From Pantoea sp. Cy-639 (GTDB lineage: Bacteria > Pseudomonadota > Gammaproteobacteria > Pseudomonadales > Pseudomonadaceae): a stretch of 64,000 nucleotides of DNA. The translations under genes were made by a program, and so were the position numbers. Below the pieces are notes generated by a model, which had not been told where the DNA came from, did not search any database, and was given only the letters and a program-made list of their open reading frames with translations. Shown in pieces: positions 26,901 through 36,200 of the stretch (positions within the stretch are counted from its first letter, which is position 1; each line of letters starts with the position of its first letter). The stretch lies in NCBI RefSeq assembly GCF_011752525.1, contig NZ_VWXI01000006.1:62001-126000 (forward strand), given 5' to 3'.

Positions 26901-28251
26901 TCGTCAGACGACCACTGTCGTCGTAGTCGAGGAATACTCGGTTTTCGTTACGGTCACCCAGTTGGCAAAGTACTAGATGGCGTGGATCGCTCTTGCTGGG
27001 TTGGAACAGACGATACAGACCGTCGATGCGTTCTATGAGCAATTCACCGTTCAGTGCTCGACGCACACTCAGCCCTTCACCAGCGCTGAACACCGCATCT
27101 CCAGATGGAATGAACCCCATGTCGATGATGCGGCCCTGATCATCGGTGAATAGCAGATGTTCGCCACCTTCCGGGCGGTCTCGAATCGTGACGCTGGCTT
27201 CATAATCCACGCTCCAGCCGACACCGAACAAACCTTCGGTACGACTGTCGCGGCTATTGTAAAAGCGCTGCCATGTGATCGGCAGCAGTGCGGGCAAGGT
27301 GAAGTCTAGATCCGCATCGCTTTCGAGAATCTTCGCCCCGGTCGTGCTGTGGACGGGATTGGGGGAACCGGCGACTGCTGCGGTCAGTGCGGAGCTCACT
27401 TGCTCGGTCAGGTACGTCGCGACACCCCCAATCAACATGCACCCAAACTTGCTATAGAACTTCCCCCCCCGCCCCCGCAACATCATCAACGCCGTGATCG
27501 CCAGGCCGATCCCCGGTGTCTTGCCACTGCGGATCTCGCGCACCACGATCGGCTCACCGCCGATGCGCACATTGTCCGACACCAGCCCACCATCGACGAT
27601 CACTGCCTCGCAGGTGCTGCGATCGCCGCTGCGACAGGCCGGGTGGCCGTTGATCAATACCTTGCTCGAGCCCTCGGCCAGGTACTGCGGCGGCATTGGC
27701 GGGTGCTTGGTGCACAGCACCTTGTCGTCGGGGGCTTCCTGGGTGTTGGGCGCGGGGCTGGCGACGGTCGGCCGCCACATTTGCGAGAAGAAGCCCTTGG
27801 CCATGTCGAGGAAGGTCTCTTCCTGTTCCTCGGCCTGCGTGCCACCGCCCTCGCCACTGGCCGGGGCCGAGGGCGCGGTGACCACGCCGGCCGCGCGCGC
27901 GGCGCGCTTGCCGTTGGTCTTGGTGTTGGGCGAGCCACTGGCGATGGTGGCTTGCACGGTCGGCGGGAACAGGGCGTTGCCGATGCCCTCGCATAATCGA
28001 CTGAGCCCGGTGTCGGCGCCGGTCTTGGCCATGACCACGCCGACCACCAGGCCCACCACCGCGCCAAGCACGAAGCAGCCCAGGCCGCCGGTGACCACGG
28101 TAATACCCAATGCCGCGGCCACCGCAGCGGTGGCCAGGGCGCCGATGGCGACGTTGGCGGCGACTTCCAGCACGCCGCCGATGATATCGGCCATCACCGA
28201 GGTGTGCAGCAGCGCATCGCCTTCGCGGGCGGCCCAGAGAGCGTCGGACAT
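23977..28251 (-). CDS. PAAR-Rhs T6SS toxin with unassigned C-terminal tip
   Basis: A 1424-residue VgrG-tip effector. Residues 7-16 (AAREGDALLH) match the prePAAR motif AARxxDxxxH exactly. Two hydrophobic segments (about 19-48 and 52-76) follow, of the type shielded by Eag chaperones. The PAAR-like domain covers about 95-240 (SSKVLINGHPACRSGD). From about 300 the YD-repeat cage begins (FYNSRDSRTEGLFGVGW) and ends with PDPIGLIGGFNFYQYGPNP and DPLGW (about 1329), the usual self-cleavage border. The last 95 residues are the toxin, very basic at first (KCSFRKPKRVRSKSTGRTKA) and ending THVTDFKYKDQ. I could not assign it; an RNase or DNase is plausible. GC falls after about 27460 (residue 264). Confidence 0.9.
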   Translation of the reverse strand: MSDALWAAREGDALLHTSVMADIIGGVLEVAANVAIGALATAAVAAALGITVVTGGLGCFVLGAVVGLVVGVVMAKTGADTGLSRLCEGIGNALFPPTVQATIASGSPNTKTNGKRAARAAGVVTAPSAPASGEGGGTQAEEQEETFLDMAKGFFSQMWRPTVASPAPNTQEAPDDKVLCTKHPPMPPQYLAEGSSKVLINGHPACRSGDRSTCEAVIVDGGLVSDNVRIGGEPIVVREIRSGKTPGIGLAITALMMLRGRGGKFYSKFGCMLIGGVATYLTEQVSSALTAAVAGSPNPVHSTTGAKILESDADLDFTLPALLPITWQRFYNSRDSRTEGLFGVGWSVDYEASVTIRDRPEGGEHLLFTDDQGRIIDMGFIPSGDAVFSAGEGLSVRRALNGELLIERIDGLYRLFQPSKSDPRHLVLCQLGDRNENRVFLDYDDSGRLTTLRDTFDQVQVRLHYDERCPRRVSRLFRDYADGSTELLASYSYDSMGSLSGTFDSDGQQRRSFVYDQSGRLVEHRLPSGLRCFYDWVQVEDGWRVSRHWTDDGDEYAFDYDIAAGITRITDGLQRSRCVHWNRQYQVTRHEDALGRVWRFEWNDERQLLAATDPSGGRWQYLYDDSGNLVQTIDPLERSESTVWLEHWSLPREEIDAAGHCWRYRYDQRGNCISETDPIGNVTRYAYDELGNVIRVTDPTGNNRHLRWNRLGLLIEETDCSGYATRYRYDKRGHLQTLTNAQGELTQFVHDARGRLQSIVHADDRRETLSYDSAGLLARHCDTAGQISEYSYTTKGMIRQQLEANTRKRQFTYDCYGRLLTLTTENGERYCFKWDPADRLLQQLNLDGSSRRYAYNNLDNIIELVFQPTTAQRAPIVHRFEYDAGERLVARHTHDGHSRFDYDALDQLVTVRHRDTRDNEHVLTFTFDALGRLCEESSSNGVLQHQYDELGNPVQTILPDGRRLNRIYYGSGHLHQINVDNRVICDFERDRLHRETLRTQGRMVTRSDYDTSSRLRSRHCYPSCFPVRLPAPIRQTFAYDLAGNLTHRLIQTPEWRQQSLLHYDAAGQVISCQHQPHGDGEHYAYDPAGNLLDKQSPVTHDQLLSYQNTYFHYDDFGRLIEKRSPHSGNQQFFYDAEHRLTEVHIRATGQTRILRMQYDPLGRRIEKSLYDSHGHLLDSKRFLWDGLRLLQEFRYTHSTLYLYEEDSHEPLARVDGTDEQQHIRHYHNDINGQPVLLCEEDGSQIWRARFRLWGKSLEEWREPTLVEEQNLRLQGQYLDRETGLHYNTFRFYDPEIGRFITPDPIGLIGGFNFYQYGPNPIGWIDPLGWKKKCSFRKPKRVRSKSTGRTKARNRNESAAMDHVKKHPENGVEIIAAKDIGDPHFKGKGWSKMERKVNGVNVHYMAKIDRTGKMTHVTDFKYKDQ

Positions 28252-28260
28252 GGTGCGCTG

Positions 28261-28695
28261 TCAGCCCAGGTTGTCGAAGTCGAGGGACTGCTTGAGCGCC
28301 GCCCAGTGCGTCGCCTCGGCCTCGCCCAGGGGGCTGGGTTTGACATAGCTCAAGGCGAACATCTTGCGCGTGCCCGGCAGCACCAGCGCCAGCTGGTACT
28401 GGTAGACCTTCTCCTGGCCCTTGCTGAACTGGCTGCTCAGCTCGATCGCCTCGATCGGCTGCGCCGCGCCCACCTGGGTGGCGCGGGCCGGCTGGAACTG
28501 CAGGTCCTTGACCTGTTGCTGCAGACGCTGCAACTGGCCGTCGAAGTTGCTCTGCAGCGTCTCGCCCTCTTCGAGCAGGCTGCGGCTGACGATCAGCGAG
28601 GTGCCCAGGGCTTCGAAGCGCAGGATGTTGATGCTGGTGTCGCGTACCTGCGCATCGGGCAGGGCGAAGCGGAATTCGTCGACGCGGTAACTCAT
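28261..28695 (-). CDS. Eag-family (DUF1795/DcrB-like) effector chaperone
   Basis: A 144-residue protein starting MSYRVDEFRFALPDAQVRDT, typical of the DUF1795 chaperones EagT6/EagR. These bind the N-terminal membrane segments of prePAAR effectors and load them on VgrG. Conserved-looking stretches include SLIVSRSLLEEGE and YQYQLALVLPGTRKMFALSY. It lies between vgrG (12 bp after its stop) and the PAAR-Rhs gene (9 bp before its start), exactly where a cognate chaperone is expected. Confidence 0.85.
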   Translation of the reverse strand: MSYRVDEFRFALPDAQVRDTSINILRFEALGTSLIVSRSLLEEGETLQSNFDGQLQRLQQQVKDLQFQPARATQVGAAQPIEAIELSSQFSKGQEKVYQYQLALVLPGTRKMFALSYVKPSPLGEAEATHWAALKQSLDFDNLG

Positions 28696-28707
28696 GATTG
28701 GGTCTCG

Positions 28708-30645
28708 TTATTTGCCGGTGCCGGGGAAGAGGGCCTTCACCGCGCCGTCGATGGCGGTTTTCACGCCCTGGCTGTTCGGGGCGGTCTGCGCGCCGCTGCC
28801 GACGTTCAGGTCAAGGGTGCCGCCGGTGTTGATCTCGGCGTCGGCATTGGCGTGGAAGCTGAACTGCTCGCAGCTGATGTTGATCTGTCCGCTGGCGTTG
28901 AGCTCGATCACGCTCTTGCCGCAGACCAGGCGCAGGTTCTCGCCGACTTCGATCAGGTAGCTGGTGCTGACGCTGTCGGTCTTGCTCGCGCCGACCAGCA
29001 GCATGTCGTCGCGGCGCACGGCGCGGATGCGGTCCTGGCCGATGGTGATGGTCTCGAGCATGCCGACGGTCTGGGTGCGGTTGACGCCCACCGACAGCGT
29101 CTCGCTCTGCTCGACCACGGTGTCCATGTTGCGTTCGGCATGCATGTACAGCTGCTCGGCGCCCTTCTTGTCCTCCATGCGGATTTCATTGAAGTTGGCC
29201 GGGCTGCCGCCCTTGCTCGAGCGGCTCTTCATGCCGCTCTGGGTGGCGCCCCCTGGCAGGTCGTAGGGCACCCCCTGTTCGGCGTTGTACACCCGGCCTG
29301 TGATGATTGGCCGATCGGGGTCGCCTTCGAGAAAGCTGACGATCACTTCCTGACCGATCCGCGGCACCTGCATCGACCCCCAGTTCTTGCCTGCCCAGGC
29401 CTGCGACACGCGGATCCAGCAGGAGCTGTTCTCGTTGGACTGGTCATGGCGGTCCCAGTGGAAGTGCACCTTGACCCGGCCATACTGGTCGGTCCAGATC
29501 TCCTCACCGGCCGGGCCTACCACCACGGCGGTCTGCGGCCCCTTGACGATTGGCCGCAGGGTGCTGGCCACCGGTCGGTAGCTCTGCTGGGCATCGATGC
29601 AGCTGAGGTTGCTCTCGAACTGGGCCGCGCCACTGCCGCCGCCGCTTTCCAGGCGCTCCTGATGCACGTAGTAGCGGGCGGCGACGATCAGGTATTCGCG
29701 GTTCTGGTCCTGGCGGGTGAAGTTGCTGAGGCTGAACAGGTGGCCGCTGCCCAGGCCGCGGGCATTGCCGCGCAGCTCGACGCGTTCGTGCAGGCTTTGC
29801 AAGGCCTCCAGCCGGGTACGGGCATAGTGCTCGCCGTCCTGGCTCTGGGCATAGGCGCCGGGGTAGTCGTACAGCGGGTAGTCGCTGGCCTGGTGCGGGC
29901 GCGGCATGGCCGAGCGCACGTCGATGCGCGCGCTGGGGCGCTGGAAGTCGTAGTCGTTGAGCTCCAGCGAGCCGGGCTGGACCTCCTGGGCCAGGTGCCA
30001 GTCGTTGATGTGGTCGCGTTCGCGGTGCTGGCCATCCGGCGGGTAGAAGGGCACGCTCTCGTAGCCTACGGCCTTCTGGTGCGCGCCGTAGGCGTCGGCG
30101 AGCACCAGCACGTGACGCTCCTGTTCGTGGCGGAAGAAGTAGTAGATGCCTTCTTCCTCCATCAGCCGGCTGACGAAGTCGAAGCTGGTTTCGCGGTACT
30201 GCACGCAGTATTCGCGCTCGCGATAGCCGCGGCTCAGGGCGTCCTCGAAGTCCGAGAAGCCCAGGTCGCGAAAGACCTGCTTGATGATCTGCGGGGCGCT
30301 AAGGTGCTGGAAGATCCGGCAGTCGCTGGTACGGGTCAGCAGCCACAGCCATGGCCGCAGGGTCACCCGGTAACTGGCGAACTGGCCCTGGTCGACCGAC
30401 TGGCTGCAGCGCGCGACGATGCCGTGGAAGTACCTGAGGCTGGCGGCATCCTGTTGCACGCTCAGGCACAAGGGCTTGCCCAGCAACTGGTTGAGGTCGA
30501 TCGCCGGGTCGTCGCTGGTCAGTTGCAGTTCGTAGTCGAACAGGCGACCGAGCTCCTCGCTGCCGCCCATCTCGGCAAGGATCAGCTTGTCCGGCCCCAG
30601 TGGGCTGTTGATCTGCGCCAGGCGCGTGAACTGCTTGAACAACAT
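28708..30645 (-). CDS. vgrG: T6SS spike protein VgrG (TssI)
   Basis: A 645-residue spike protein. The gp27-like part opens with FTRLAQINSPLGPDKLILAE. The gp44/OB-fold and gp5 region includes RVKVHFHWDRHDQSNENSSC and VSQAWAGKNWGSMQVPRIGQ, followed by EVIVSFLEGDPDRPIITGRV. The C-terminal beta-helix has short repeats, with no enzymatic extension beyond it, so this is a structural VgrG. It follows clpV by 11 bp and carries the PAAR-Rhs effector downstream as its sharpened tip. Confidence 0.95.
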   Translation of the reverse strand: MLFKQFTRLAQINSPLGPDKLILAEMGGSEELGRLFDYELQLTSDDPAIDLNQLLGKPLCLSVQQDAASLRYFHGIVARCSQSVDQGQFASYRVTLRPWLWLLTRTSDCRIFQHLSAPQIIKQVFRDLGFSDFEDALSRGYREREYCVQYRETSFDFVSRLMEEEGIYYFFRHEQERHVLVLADAYGAHQKAVGYESVPFYPPDGQHRERDHINDWHLAQEVQPGSLELNDYDFQRPSARIDVRSAMPRPHQASDYPLYDYPGAYAQSQDGEHYARTRLEALQSLHERVELRGNARGLGSGHLFSLSNFTRQDQNREYLIVAARYYVHQERLESGGGSGAAQFESNLSCIDAQQSYRPVASTLRPIVKGPQTAVVVGPAGEEIWTDQYGRVKVHFHWDRHDQSNENSSCWIRVSQAWAGKNWGSMQVPRIGQEVIVSFLEGDPDRPIITGRVYNAEQGVPYDLPGGATQSGMKSRSSKGGSPANFNEIRMEDKKGAEQLYMHAERNMDTVVEQSETLSVGVNRTQTVGMLETITIGQDRIRAVRRDDMLLVGASKTDSVSTSYLIEVGENLRLVCGKSVIELNASGQINISCEQFSFHANADAEINTGGTLDLNVGSGAQTAPNSQGVKTAIDGAVKALFPGTGK

Positions 30646-30656
30646 GGTCGGGCCCG

Positions 30657-33332
30657 TCAGTCGGCAGTGCCGAAGTCATAGTGCAGGTCGTTGCCGCGGC
30701 GGCTGATGGCGACGCTGGCCAGCGGCTTGCCTTCGAGCAGGCGGGTCAGGAACTCGCGGCTCATGTCCGGCAGCAGGCCGTTGGTGAGGATGGCGTCGAT
30801 CATGCGGCCGCCGCTTTCGGTTTCGGTGCAGCGCGAGACGATCAGCTCGACCACGCCGTTGTCGTAGGCGAAGCCGACCTTGTGCGTGCTTTCCACCCGC
30901 TTGCGGATGCGTTCGAGCTGCAGACAGGTGATGGCCTGGAGCATGGCGTCGCTGAGTGGGTAGTAGGGGATGGTCACCAGGCGGCCGAGCAAGGCCGGAG
31001 GGAAGATCTCCAGCAGCGGCTTGCGCAACTGCGTCGCCACCGACTCGGGATCGGGCAGGGCCTGCGGATCCTTGCAGATATTGGCGATCAGTTCGGTGCC
31101 GGCGTTGGTGGTGAGCAGGATCAGGGTGTTGCGAAAGTCGATCTGGCGGCCTTCGCCATCCTCCATCACACCCTTGTCGAAGACCTGGAAGAAAATCTCG
31201 TGAACGTCGGGGTGGGCCTTCTCCACCTCGTCCAGCAGTACCACGCTGTATGGCCGACGGCGCACGGCTTCGGTCAGCACGCCGCCTTCGCCGTAGCCGA
31301 CATAGCCGGGCGGGGCGCCCTTGAGGGTCGAGACGGTGTGGGCCTCCTGGAACTCGCTCATGTTGATGGTGATCAGGTTCTGTTCACCGCCGTACATGGC
31401 CTCGGCCAGCGCCAGGGCAGTCTCGGTCTTGCCCACGCCGGAGGTGCCGGCGAGCATGAACACGCCGATCGGCTTGTTCGGGTTGTCCAGGCCGGCGCGG
31501 GATGTCTGGATGCGCTTGGCGATCATCTTCAGCGCGTGGTCCTGGCCGATGATGCGCCTGGCCAGGTGGGTATCGAGGTTGAGCACGGTCTCGATCTCGT
31601 TGCGCGCCATGCGACCGACCGGGATGCCGGTCCAGTCGGCGACCACCGAGGCCACCGCCTGATAGTCCACGGTCGGCAGGATCAGCGGACGCTCGCCCTG
31701 GAGGGCGCTCAGGCGCTGCTGCAGCTCGACCAGGCGCTCGCGCAGCGCGTGGCTGTCTTGCATGCCCGGATCCTGGTCGACTTCGCCGGCTTGCTCGCGC
31801 AGTTGGGCGCGGGTGGCCAGCAGTTCGTCCACCAGGGATTTCTCTTCGGCCCAGCGACTCTCCAGGGTCGCCAGGCGTTCACGTTCCTCGGCCAACAGGC
31901 TGTCGGCCTGGGCCTGGCGTTGGCCTGTCGCCACGCCGATCGCGGCTTCGCGGGCGATGATCTGCCGTTCGATCTCCAGCGCCTCGATGCGCCGGCGGCT
32001 GTCGTCCACCTCGGCTGGCACCGCGTGCAGGCTGATGGCGACGCGGGCGCAGGCGGTGTCGAGCAGGCTCACCGACTTGTCTGGCAACTGGCGCGCCGGG
32101 ATGTAGCGGTGCGACAGCTTCACCGCGGCCTCCAGTGCCTCGTCGAGAATCTGCACCTTGTGGTGGCGTTCCATGGTCGAGGCCACACCGCGCATCATCA
32201 GCAGCGCCTTGGCCTCGCTCGGCTCGTCCACCTGCACCACCTGGAAGCGGCGGGTCAGGGCCGGGTCCTTCTCGATGTGCTTCTTGTACTCGGCCCAGGT
32301 GGTCGCCGCCACGGTACGCAGGCTGCCACGGGCGAGCGCCGGCTTGAGCAGGTTGGCGGCGTCGCCGGTGCCGGCGGCGCCACCGGCACCGACCAGGGTG
32401 TGGGCTTCGTCGATGAACAGGATGATCGGCTTGGGCGAGGCCTGCACCTCCTCGATCACCTGGCGCAGGCGCTGTTCGAACTCGCCTTTCATGCTGGCGC
32501 CGGCTTGCAGCAGGCCGACATCCAGGCTGCGCAGCTCGACGTCCTTGAGCGCCGGCGGCACATCGCCGGCGACGATGCGCAGGGCGAAGCCCTCGACCAC
32601 GGCCGTCTTGCCCACCCCGGCCTCGCCGGTGAGGATCGGATTGTTCTGCCGGCGGCGCATGAGGATGTCGACCAATTGGCGAATCTCCTCGTCGCGACCG
32701 ACGATGGGGTCGAGCTTGCCGTCGCGTGCCTGCTCGGTCAGGTCGACGGTGAAGCGCTTGAGTGCCTCCTGCTTGCCCATCGTCGCAGGTGCCAGCGCGC
32801 CACTGGCCTCTCCCGGCACCGCGGCGCTGAAACCGTCGCTGGCGGCCAGGCCGTTCTCCGGCGAGTCGCCAACGTATTCGTCGAAGCGCTCGCTCAGGGC
32901 TTCGACCTTGAGCTTGGCGAATTCGCCGGAAAGCCCCAGCAGGGCATTGCGCAGGCTTGGGGTCTTGAGAATGCCCAGCAGCAGGTAGCCGGTGCGCACC
33001 TGGTGTTCACCGAACATCAGGCTGCCATAGACCCAGCCGCGCTCGACCGCCTCTTCCACCTGGGAGGACAGGTCGGTGATCGACGTCGAGCCGCGCGGCA
33101 GGCGGTCGAGGGCGTCGGTCAGGTCGCGGGCCAGCCTTGCAGGCTCGACATTGAACTGGCGGATGACTCGGTGCAGGTCGCTGTCTTGCAGTTGCAACAA
33201 CTGGTGCAGCCAGTGCGCCAGCTCCACGTAGGGATTACCCCGCAGCTTGCAGAACACCGTGGCGGCCTCGATGGCCTTGTAGGCGACGCTGTTGAGTTTG
33301 CCGAACAGCGCGGCGCGGCTGATTTCACCCAT
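30657..33332 (-). CDS. clpV: T6SS sheath-recycling ATPase ClpV (TssH)
   Basis: An 891-residue Clp/Hsp100 AAA+ ATPase that disassembles contracted TssB/TssC sheath. The start MGEISRAALFGKLNSVAYKA at 33332 has AAGGAG upstream; longer frames to 33893 run inside tssG and are rejected. The first AAA domain holds GEAGVGKTA and ILFIDEAH. A coiled-coil middle region lies around 450-560. The second AAA domain holds GTSGVGKTET and VVLLDEVEKAHPDVHE. It overlaps tssG by 8 bp. The position before vgrG matches H1-T6SS order. Confidence 0.95.
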   Translation of the reverse strand: MGEISRAALFGKLNSVAYKAIEAATVFCKLRGNPYVELAHWLHQLLQLQDSDLHRVIRQFNVEPARLARDLTDALDRLPRGSTSITDLSSQVEEAVERGWVYGSLMFGEHQVRTGYLLLGILKTPSLRNALLGLSGEFAKLKVEALSERFDEYVGDSPENGLAASDGFSAAVPGEASGALAPATMGKQEALKRFTVDLTEQARDGKLDPIVGRDEEIRQLVDILMRRRQNNPILTGEAGVGKTAVVEGFALRIVAGDVPPALKDVELRSLDVGLLQAGASMKGEFEQRLRQVIEEVQASPKPIILFIDEAHTLVGAGGAAGTGDAANLLKPALARGSLRTVAATTWAEYKKHIEKDPALTRRFQVVQVDEPSEAKALLMMRGVASTMERHHKVQILDEALEAAVKLSHRYIPARQLPDKSVSLLDTACARVAISLHAVPAEVDDSRRRIEALEIERQIIAREAAIGVATGQRQAQADSLLAEERERLATLESRWAEEKSLVDELLATRAQLREQAGEVDQDPGMQDSHALRERLVELQQRLSALQGERPLILPTVDYQAVASVVADWTGIPVGRMARNEIETVLNLDTHLARRIIGQDHALKMIAKRIQTSRAGLDNPNKPIGVFMLAGTSGVGKTETALALAEAMYGGEQNLITINMSEFQEAHTVSTLKGAPPGYVGYGEGGVLTEAVRRRPYSVVLLDEVEKAHPDVHEIFFQVFDKGVMEDGEGRQIDFRNTLILLTTNAGTELIANICKDPQALPDPESVATQLRKPLLEIFPPALLGRLVTIPYYPLSDAMLQAITCLQLERIRKRVESTHKVGFAYDNGVVELIVSRCTETESGGRMIDAILTNGLLPDMSREFLTRLLEGKPLASVAISRRGNDLHYDFGTAD

Positions 33333-34341
33333 GGTCCTGGCTCCTTGTGAGGGCGGCTTCGACCGGCTGCCCGACGTAGTAGCGGGCAAGCTTGAGGTCG
33401 TTGGCATCGTGGGCCGGACGGCCGGCCCAGGTATCGAACCCCAGGCGCCGTCCGGCATCGAGTTGCAGCGCAGGCACCTGGTCCTGCGCGAGGATAAGGT
33501 TGAGGTCCCAGTCCAGCTCCTGGCCCAGGTACTCGGCGACCCAGGCGGCCAGCTCGACGAACGTCTGGCCGCCGGGCAGCAAGGCGTGGTACTGGTCGAG
33601 ACTGAGCGGGCCCAGGCACAGGCGGAACTTGTGCTGGCGGTCCCACACGTAGCGGCCCAGGCACAGGTCCACGCCCAGGCGGTTGGCATGGTGGCCGAGC
33701 TGGCTGCGCTCGGGCAGTTCCAACCACTGGCCGACGTACTCCTCGAGCCGCACCGGCACGCCGAAGTAGCCGGCGAGGATGCTGCACAGTCCGTCCGGGT
33801 AGCGGGTTTGCGCCGCCAGGTGGCCGGACCAGTGCAGCTTGGCCGTATCGGCCAGCGGCCCCTGGCCTTGCAGCTCCGCCTGGCCGCGGCCACTGAGTGC
33901 GGCCAGGCGCGCGGCCCAGTAGTCGTCGCCGGGCCGGTCGTGGCTGACGGTCGGCCGTGCTTCGGCCCAGGCGCGGTAGAACAGGCTCAGCAGGCGGTGA
34001 TGGAAGATGTCGAGAAAGCGCTTGCCGGTAGGGTCGGCGTGGTTGCGCTGGCGCTCGCGCATGAACTCGGTGAGATGCAGGGGCAGTGGCCCGTTGGGGC
34101 CGCCGAGACCGAAGAAGAACTGCTCCAGGCGTGCCGGGCCGTCTTCGTCGGTGTCCACTGCGGCCAGAGTCGCCGGGGCGAAGCCGCAGTCCAGGCGCTG
34201 GCCCAGGCGCACCGGCTCGTCGGCCAGGCGCAGCGAATGGCCGAAGCGCGGCAGGTCGGGGTTTTCCGCCTCGAGGCGACGCAGGGCCTGGAAGAAATCG
34301 TGCGCCCAGGGTTCGGCTTGCATGGCGGCGAGCGTCTTCAC
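33325..34341 (-). CDS. tssG: T6SS baseplate protein TssG
   Basis: A 338-residue baseplate-wedge subunit. Family blocks are WAHDFFQALRRLEAENPDLP and FGHSLRLADEPVRLGQ near the N-terminus, FFGLGGPNGPLPLHLTEFMR with the FDIFHHR-like RFLDIFHHRLLSLFYRAW segment after it, and the C-terminal LGFDTWAGR. It overlaps tssF upstream (4 bp) and clpV downstream (8 bp), so the baseplate genes are translated as a block. Confidence 0.95.
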   Translation of the reverse strand: MKTLAAMQAEPWAHDFFQALRRLEAENPDLPRFGHSLRLADEPVRLGQRLDCGFAPATLAAVDTDEDGPARLEQFFFGLGGPNGPLPLHLTEFMRERQRNHADPTGKRFLDIFHHRLLSLFYRAWAEARPTVSHDRPGDDYWAARLAALSGRGQAELQGQGPLADTAKLHWSGHLAAQTRYPDGLCSILAGYFGVPVRLEEYVGQWLELPERSQLGHHANRLGVDLCLGRYVWDRQHKFRLCLGPLSLDQYHALLPGGQTFVELAAWVAEYLGQELDWDLNLILAQDQVPALQLDAGRRLGFDTWAGRPAHDANDLKLARYYVGQPVEAALTRSQDHG

Positions 34342-36200
34342 AGGGTCGGCCTGCGTCCGGGCCTGGCTTTCCAGCGCATGATTTCGCCACGTTCGCTGGT
34401 GCGCAGGACGGTTTCGGTGAAGCTGTTGATCGAGCTGTAGCGAGCCAGGAAGCGTTCGAGGACCGCACCGAGCAAGTACACCCCGGTGCCCCTGAAGGCG
34501 TTCTCGTCGAAGGTCAGGGTGATCTCCAGGCCGCGGCCGAAGACGATCGGCCCAGGCATCGGCAGGCGCCGTGTGCAGGGCTGGCTGCTGACTTCGCGCA
34601 GGCCATCGATCTGCAAGAGCAGGGCGCTGTCGTGGCTATCGCCATACAGGCGCAGCAGCTCGCGCAGGGCGGCTGCGCCCTGGCCCTGTTCGGTCAGCGA
34701 CAGGTAGTTCAGCGACAGCTGGCTGATCAGCCGCCAGGCGCGGTTGTCATGGGCATGGCTGGCTTTCGGCCGGCTGGGGCCGGCCAGGCAGCGCACCGCA
34801 GCCACCGGGGCGCTGTCGGCCAGGCTGAAGTCGCTGCGGCCGTCGCCGACGGCCATGAACAGCGGCAGGTCGCGGTTGCTGCACAGGGCGCTGATGCCCA
34901 GCTGGCGCAGGTCGTGGCGATACGGGGCCTGCTGGCCGTCGACCAGGCTGATGAAGGTTTCGCTGCCTATGTAGCTGGAGCGGGTGCCGTTGCGCCGCTG
35001 TTCGCTGGACAACACCCGTGGCTCGCGGCGCACGATGTAATAGGCCTGGTCGCGGCCATAGCGCGAGGGATCGCGCACCGCGTAGAACGGCAGGAACTCC
35101 TGGTCGGGGCCGGTCCCGTGGCCACTGACCCGTTGCAGCGAGTGGACCTCGAAATCGGTGGGCCGGGTGCGGTCGGCGATCACGTGGTGCTCATGCACCC
35201 GGTCGGTCAGGTGAATGCGGTCGACCCGGCGCGGGAACAGGTTGATCGCCGGGGTGCAGAAGGGCACGAACTGGCTCGCGTCGACGCTGCTTTCCAACGC
35301 GCTGTCGAAGTGTTCGAACAGCACCAGCAGCTCCAGCTCCTGGCCGGCGCAGCGCTTGACCGCAGGTTCCAGTCCGGCGAAATCGACGAACAGGAAACGC
35401 TGTGGCAGGGCGAAGTACTCTTGCAGCAGGCGATAACCCTGGAACGCCTGGGGCACTACGGGCAACGCCGCTTCACGGTCGTCGAAGCCGCAGGGCCGAA
35501 GGGCCTGTTCCAGGGGAATGCGTTCGACCCAGTCGGCGCCGGGCTGGCGCGCGAAGACCGCGCAGGCACTGCCCAGCAACTGCTCGTACAGGCGAAACGG
35601 GGTTTCATCGGCACCGTTGAGGTACAGCGGCAGGTGGGACAGCGGCAGGTCGCACAACGGTATTGCGGCGCCGCTGCGCAGGGTCAGGCGTAGGCCGGCA
35701 CGGGCCTTGGGCGTGCTGCTGGCCAGGCGTCCAAGCACCGCTGCGGGATTGCCGAAGTACTCGGCGCGGCTGACCTGCAGCGGCCACAGGGTGACCTCCT
35801 GGGTGCTGCGAAATTCGCAAGGGGTCTGCGAGTTGCGGCCCAGATTGGCGCGCAGCACGCTGTCGCGTGGCAGCGTGAAGCCTGCGGCGAGGGAGCCCTC
35901 GTCAGGATCGGTCTGCAACTGCACCACGGTCATCGACGGTGTCGGTGCCAGGTAGTGCGGGTAGGCGATTTCCAGCAGGTTGTGGGTGAAGGTCGGGTAT
36001 TCGGCATCAAGCTTGAGCTGGACCCGTGCGGTCAGATAGGCGAAGCCCTCGAGCAGGCGCTCGACGTAAGGGTCGGCGCACTCGATCCCGGAAAGCGTCA
36101 GGCGCCCGGCGATCTTCGGGTATTCCTTGGCGAACTCGGCGGCACCCTCGCGGATATGCTGCAGTTCCTGGTTGTACAGCTCGAGCAGGCGCGGGTTCAT
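34338..36200 (-). CDS. tssF: T6SS baseplate protein TssF
   Basis: A 620-residue baseplate protein of normal length. The N-terminus [20 protein letters not shown] and the segment [14 protein letters not shown] are diagnostic, as are [20 protein letters not shown] and [20 protein letters not shown] further on. With TssE, TssG and TssK it forms the wedge complex around the VgrG hub. It overlaps tssE and tssG by four bases each. Confidence 0.96.
   Translation of the reverse strand: MNPRLLELYNQELQHIREGAAEFAKEYPKIAGRLTLSGIECADPYVERLLEGFAYLTARVQLKLDAEYPTFTHNLLEIAYPHYLAPTPSMTVVQLQTDPDEGSLAAGFTLPRDSVLRANLGRNSQTPCEFRSTQEVTLWPLQVSRAEYFGNPAAVLGRLASSTPKARAGLRLTLRSGAAIPLCDLPLSHLPLYLNGADETPFRLYEQLLGSACAVFARQPGADWVERIPLEQALRPCGFDDREAALPVVPQAFQGYRLLQEYFALPQRFLFVDFAGLEPAVKRCAGQELELLVLFEHFDSALESSVDASQFVPFCTPAINLFPRRVDRIHLTDRVHEHHVIADRTRPTDFEVHSLQRVSGHGTGPDQEFLPFYAVRDPSRYGRDQAYYIVRREPRVLSSEQRRNGTRSSYIGSETFISLVDGQQAPYRHDLRQLGISALCSNRDLPLFMAVGDGRSDFSLADSAPVAAVRCLAGPSRPKASHAHDNRAWRLISQLSLNYLSLTEQGQGAAALRELLRLYGDSHDSALLLQIDGLREVSSQPCTRRLPMPGPIVFGRGLEITLTFDENAFRGTGVYLLGAVLERFLARYSSINSFTETVLRTSERGEIMRWKARPGRRPTL

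Noticed and set aside
28204..33350. Long plus-strand frames opposite eag, vgrG and clpV
   Set aside because: All lie antisense to well-defined T6SS genes and consist of His/Gln/Val-rich shadow text.
33333..33893. N-terminal extension of clpV
   Set aside because: It would lie entirely within tssG in another frame; the start at 33332 has an AAGGAG site and gives the normal ClpV N-terminus.
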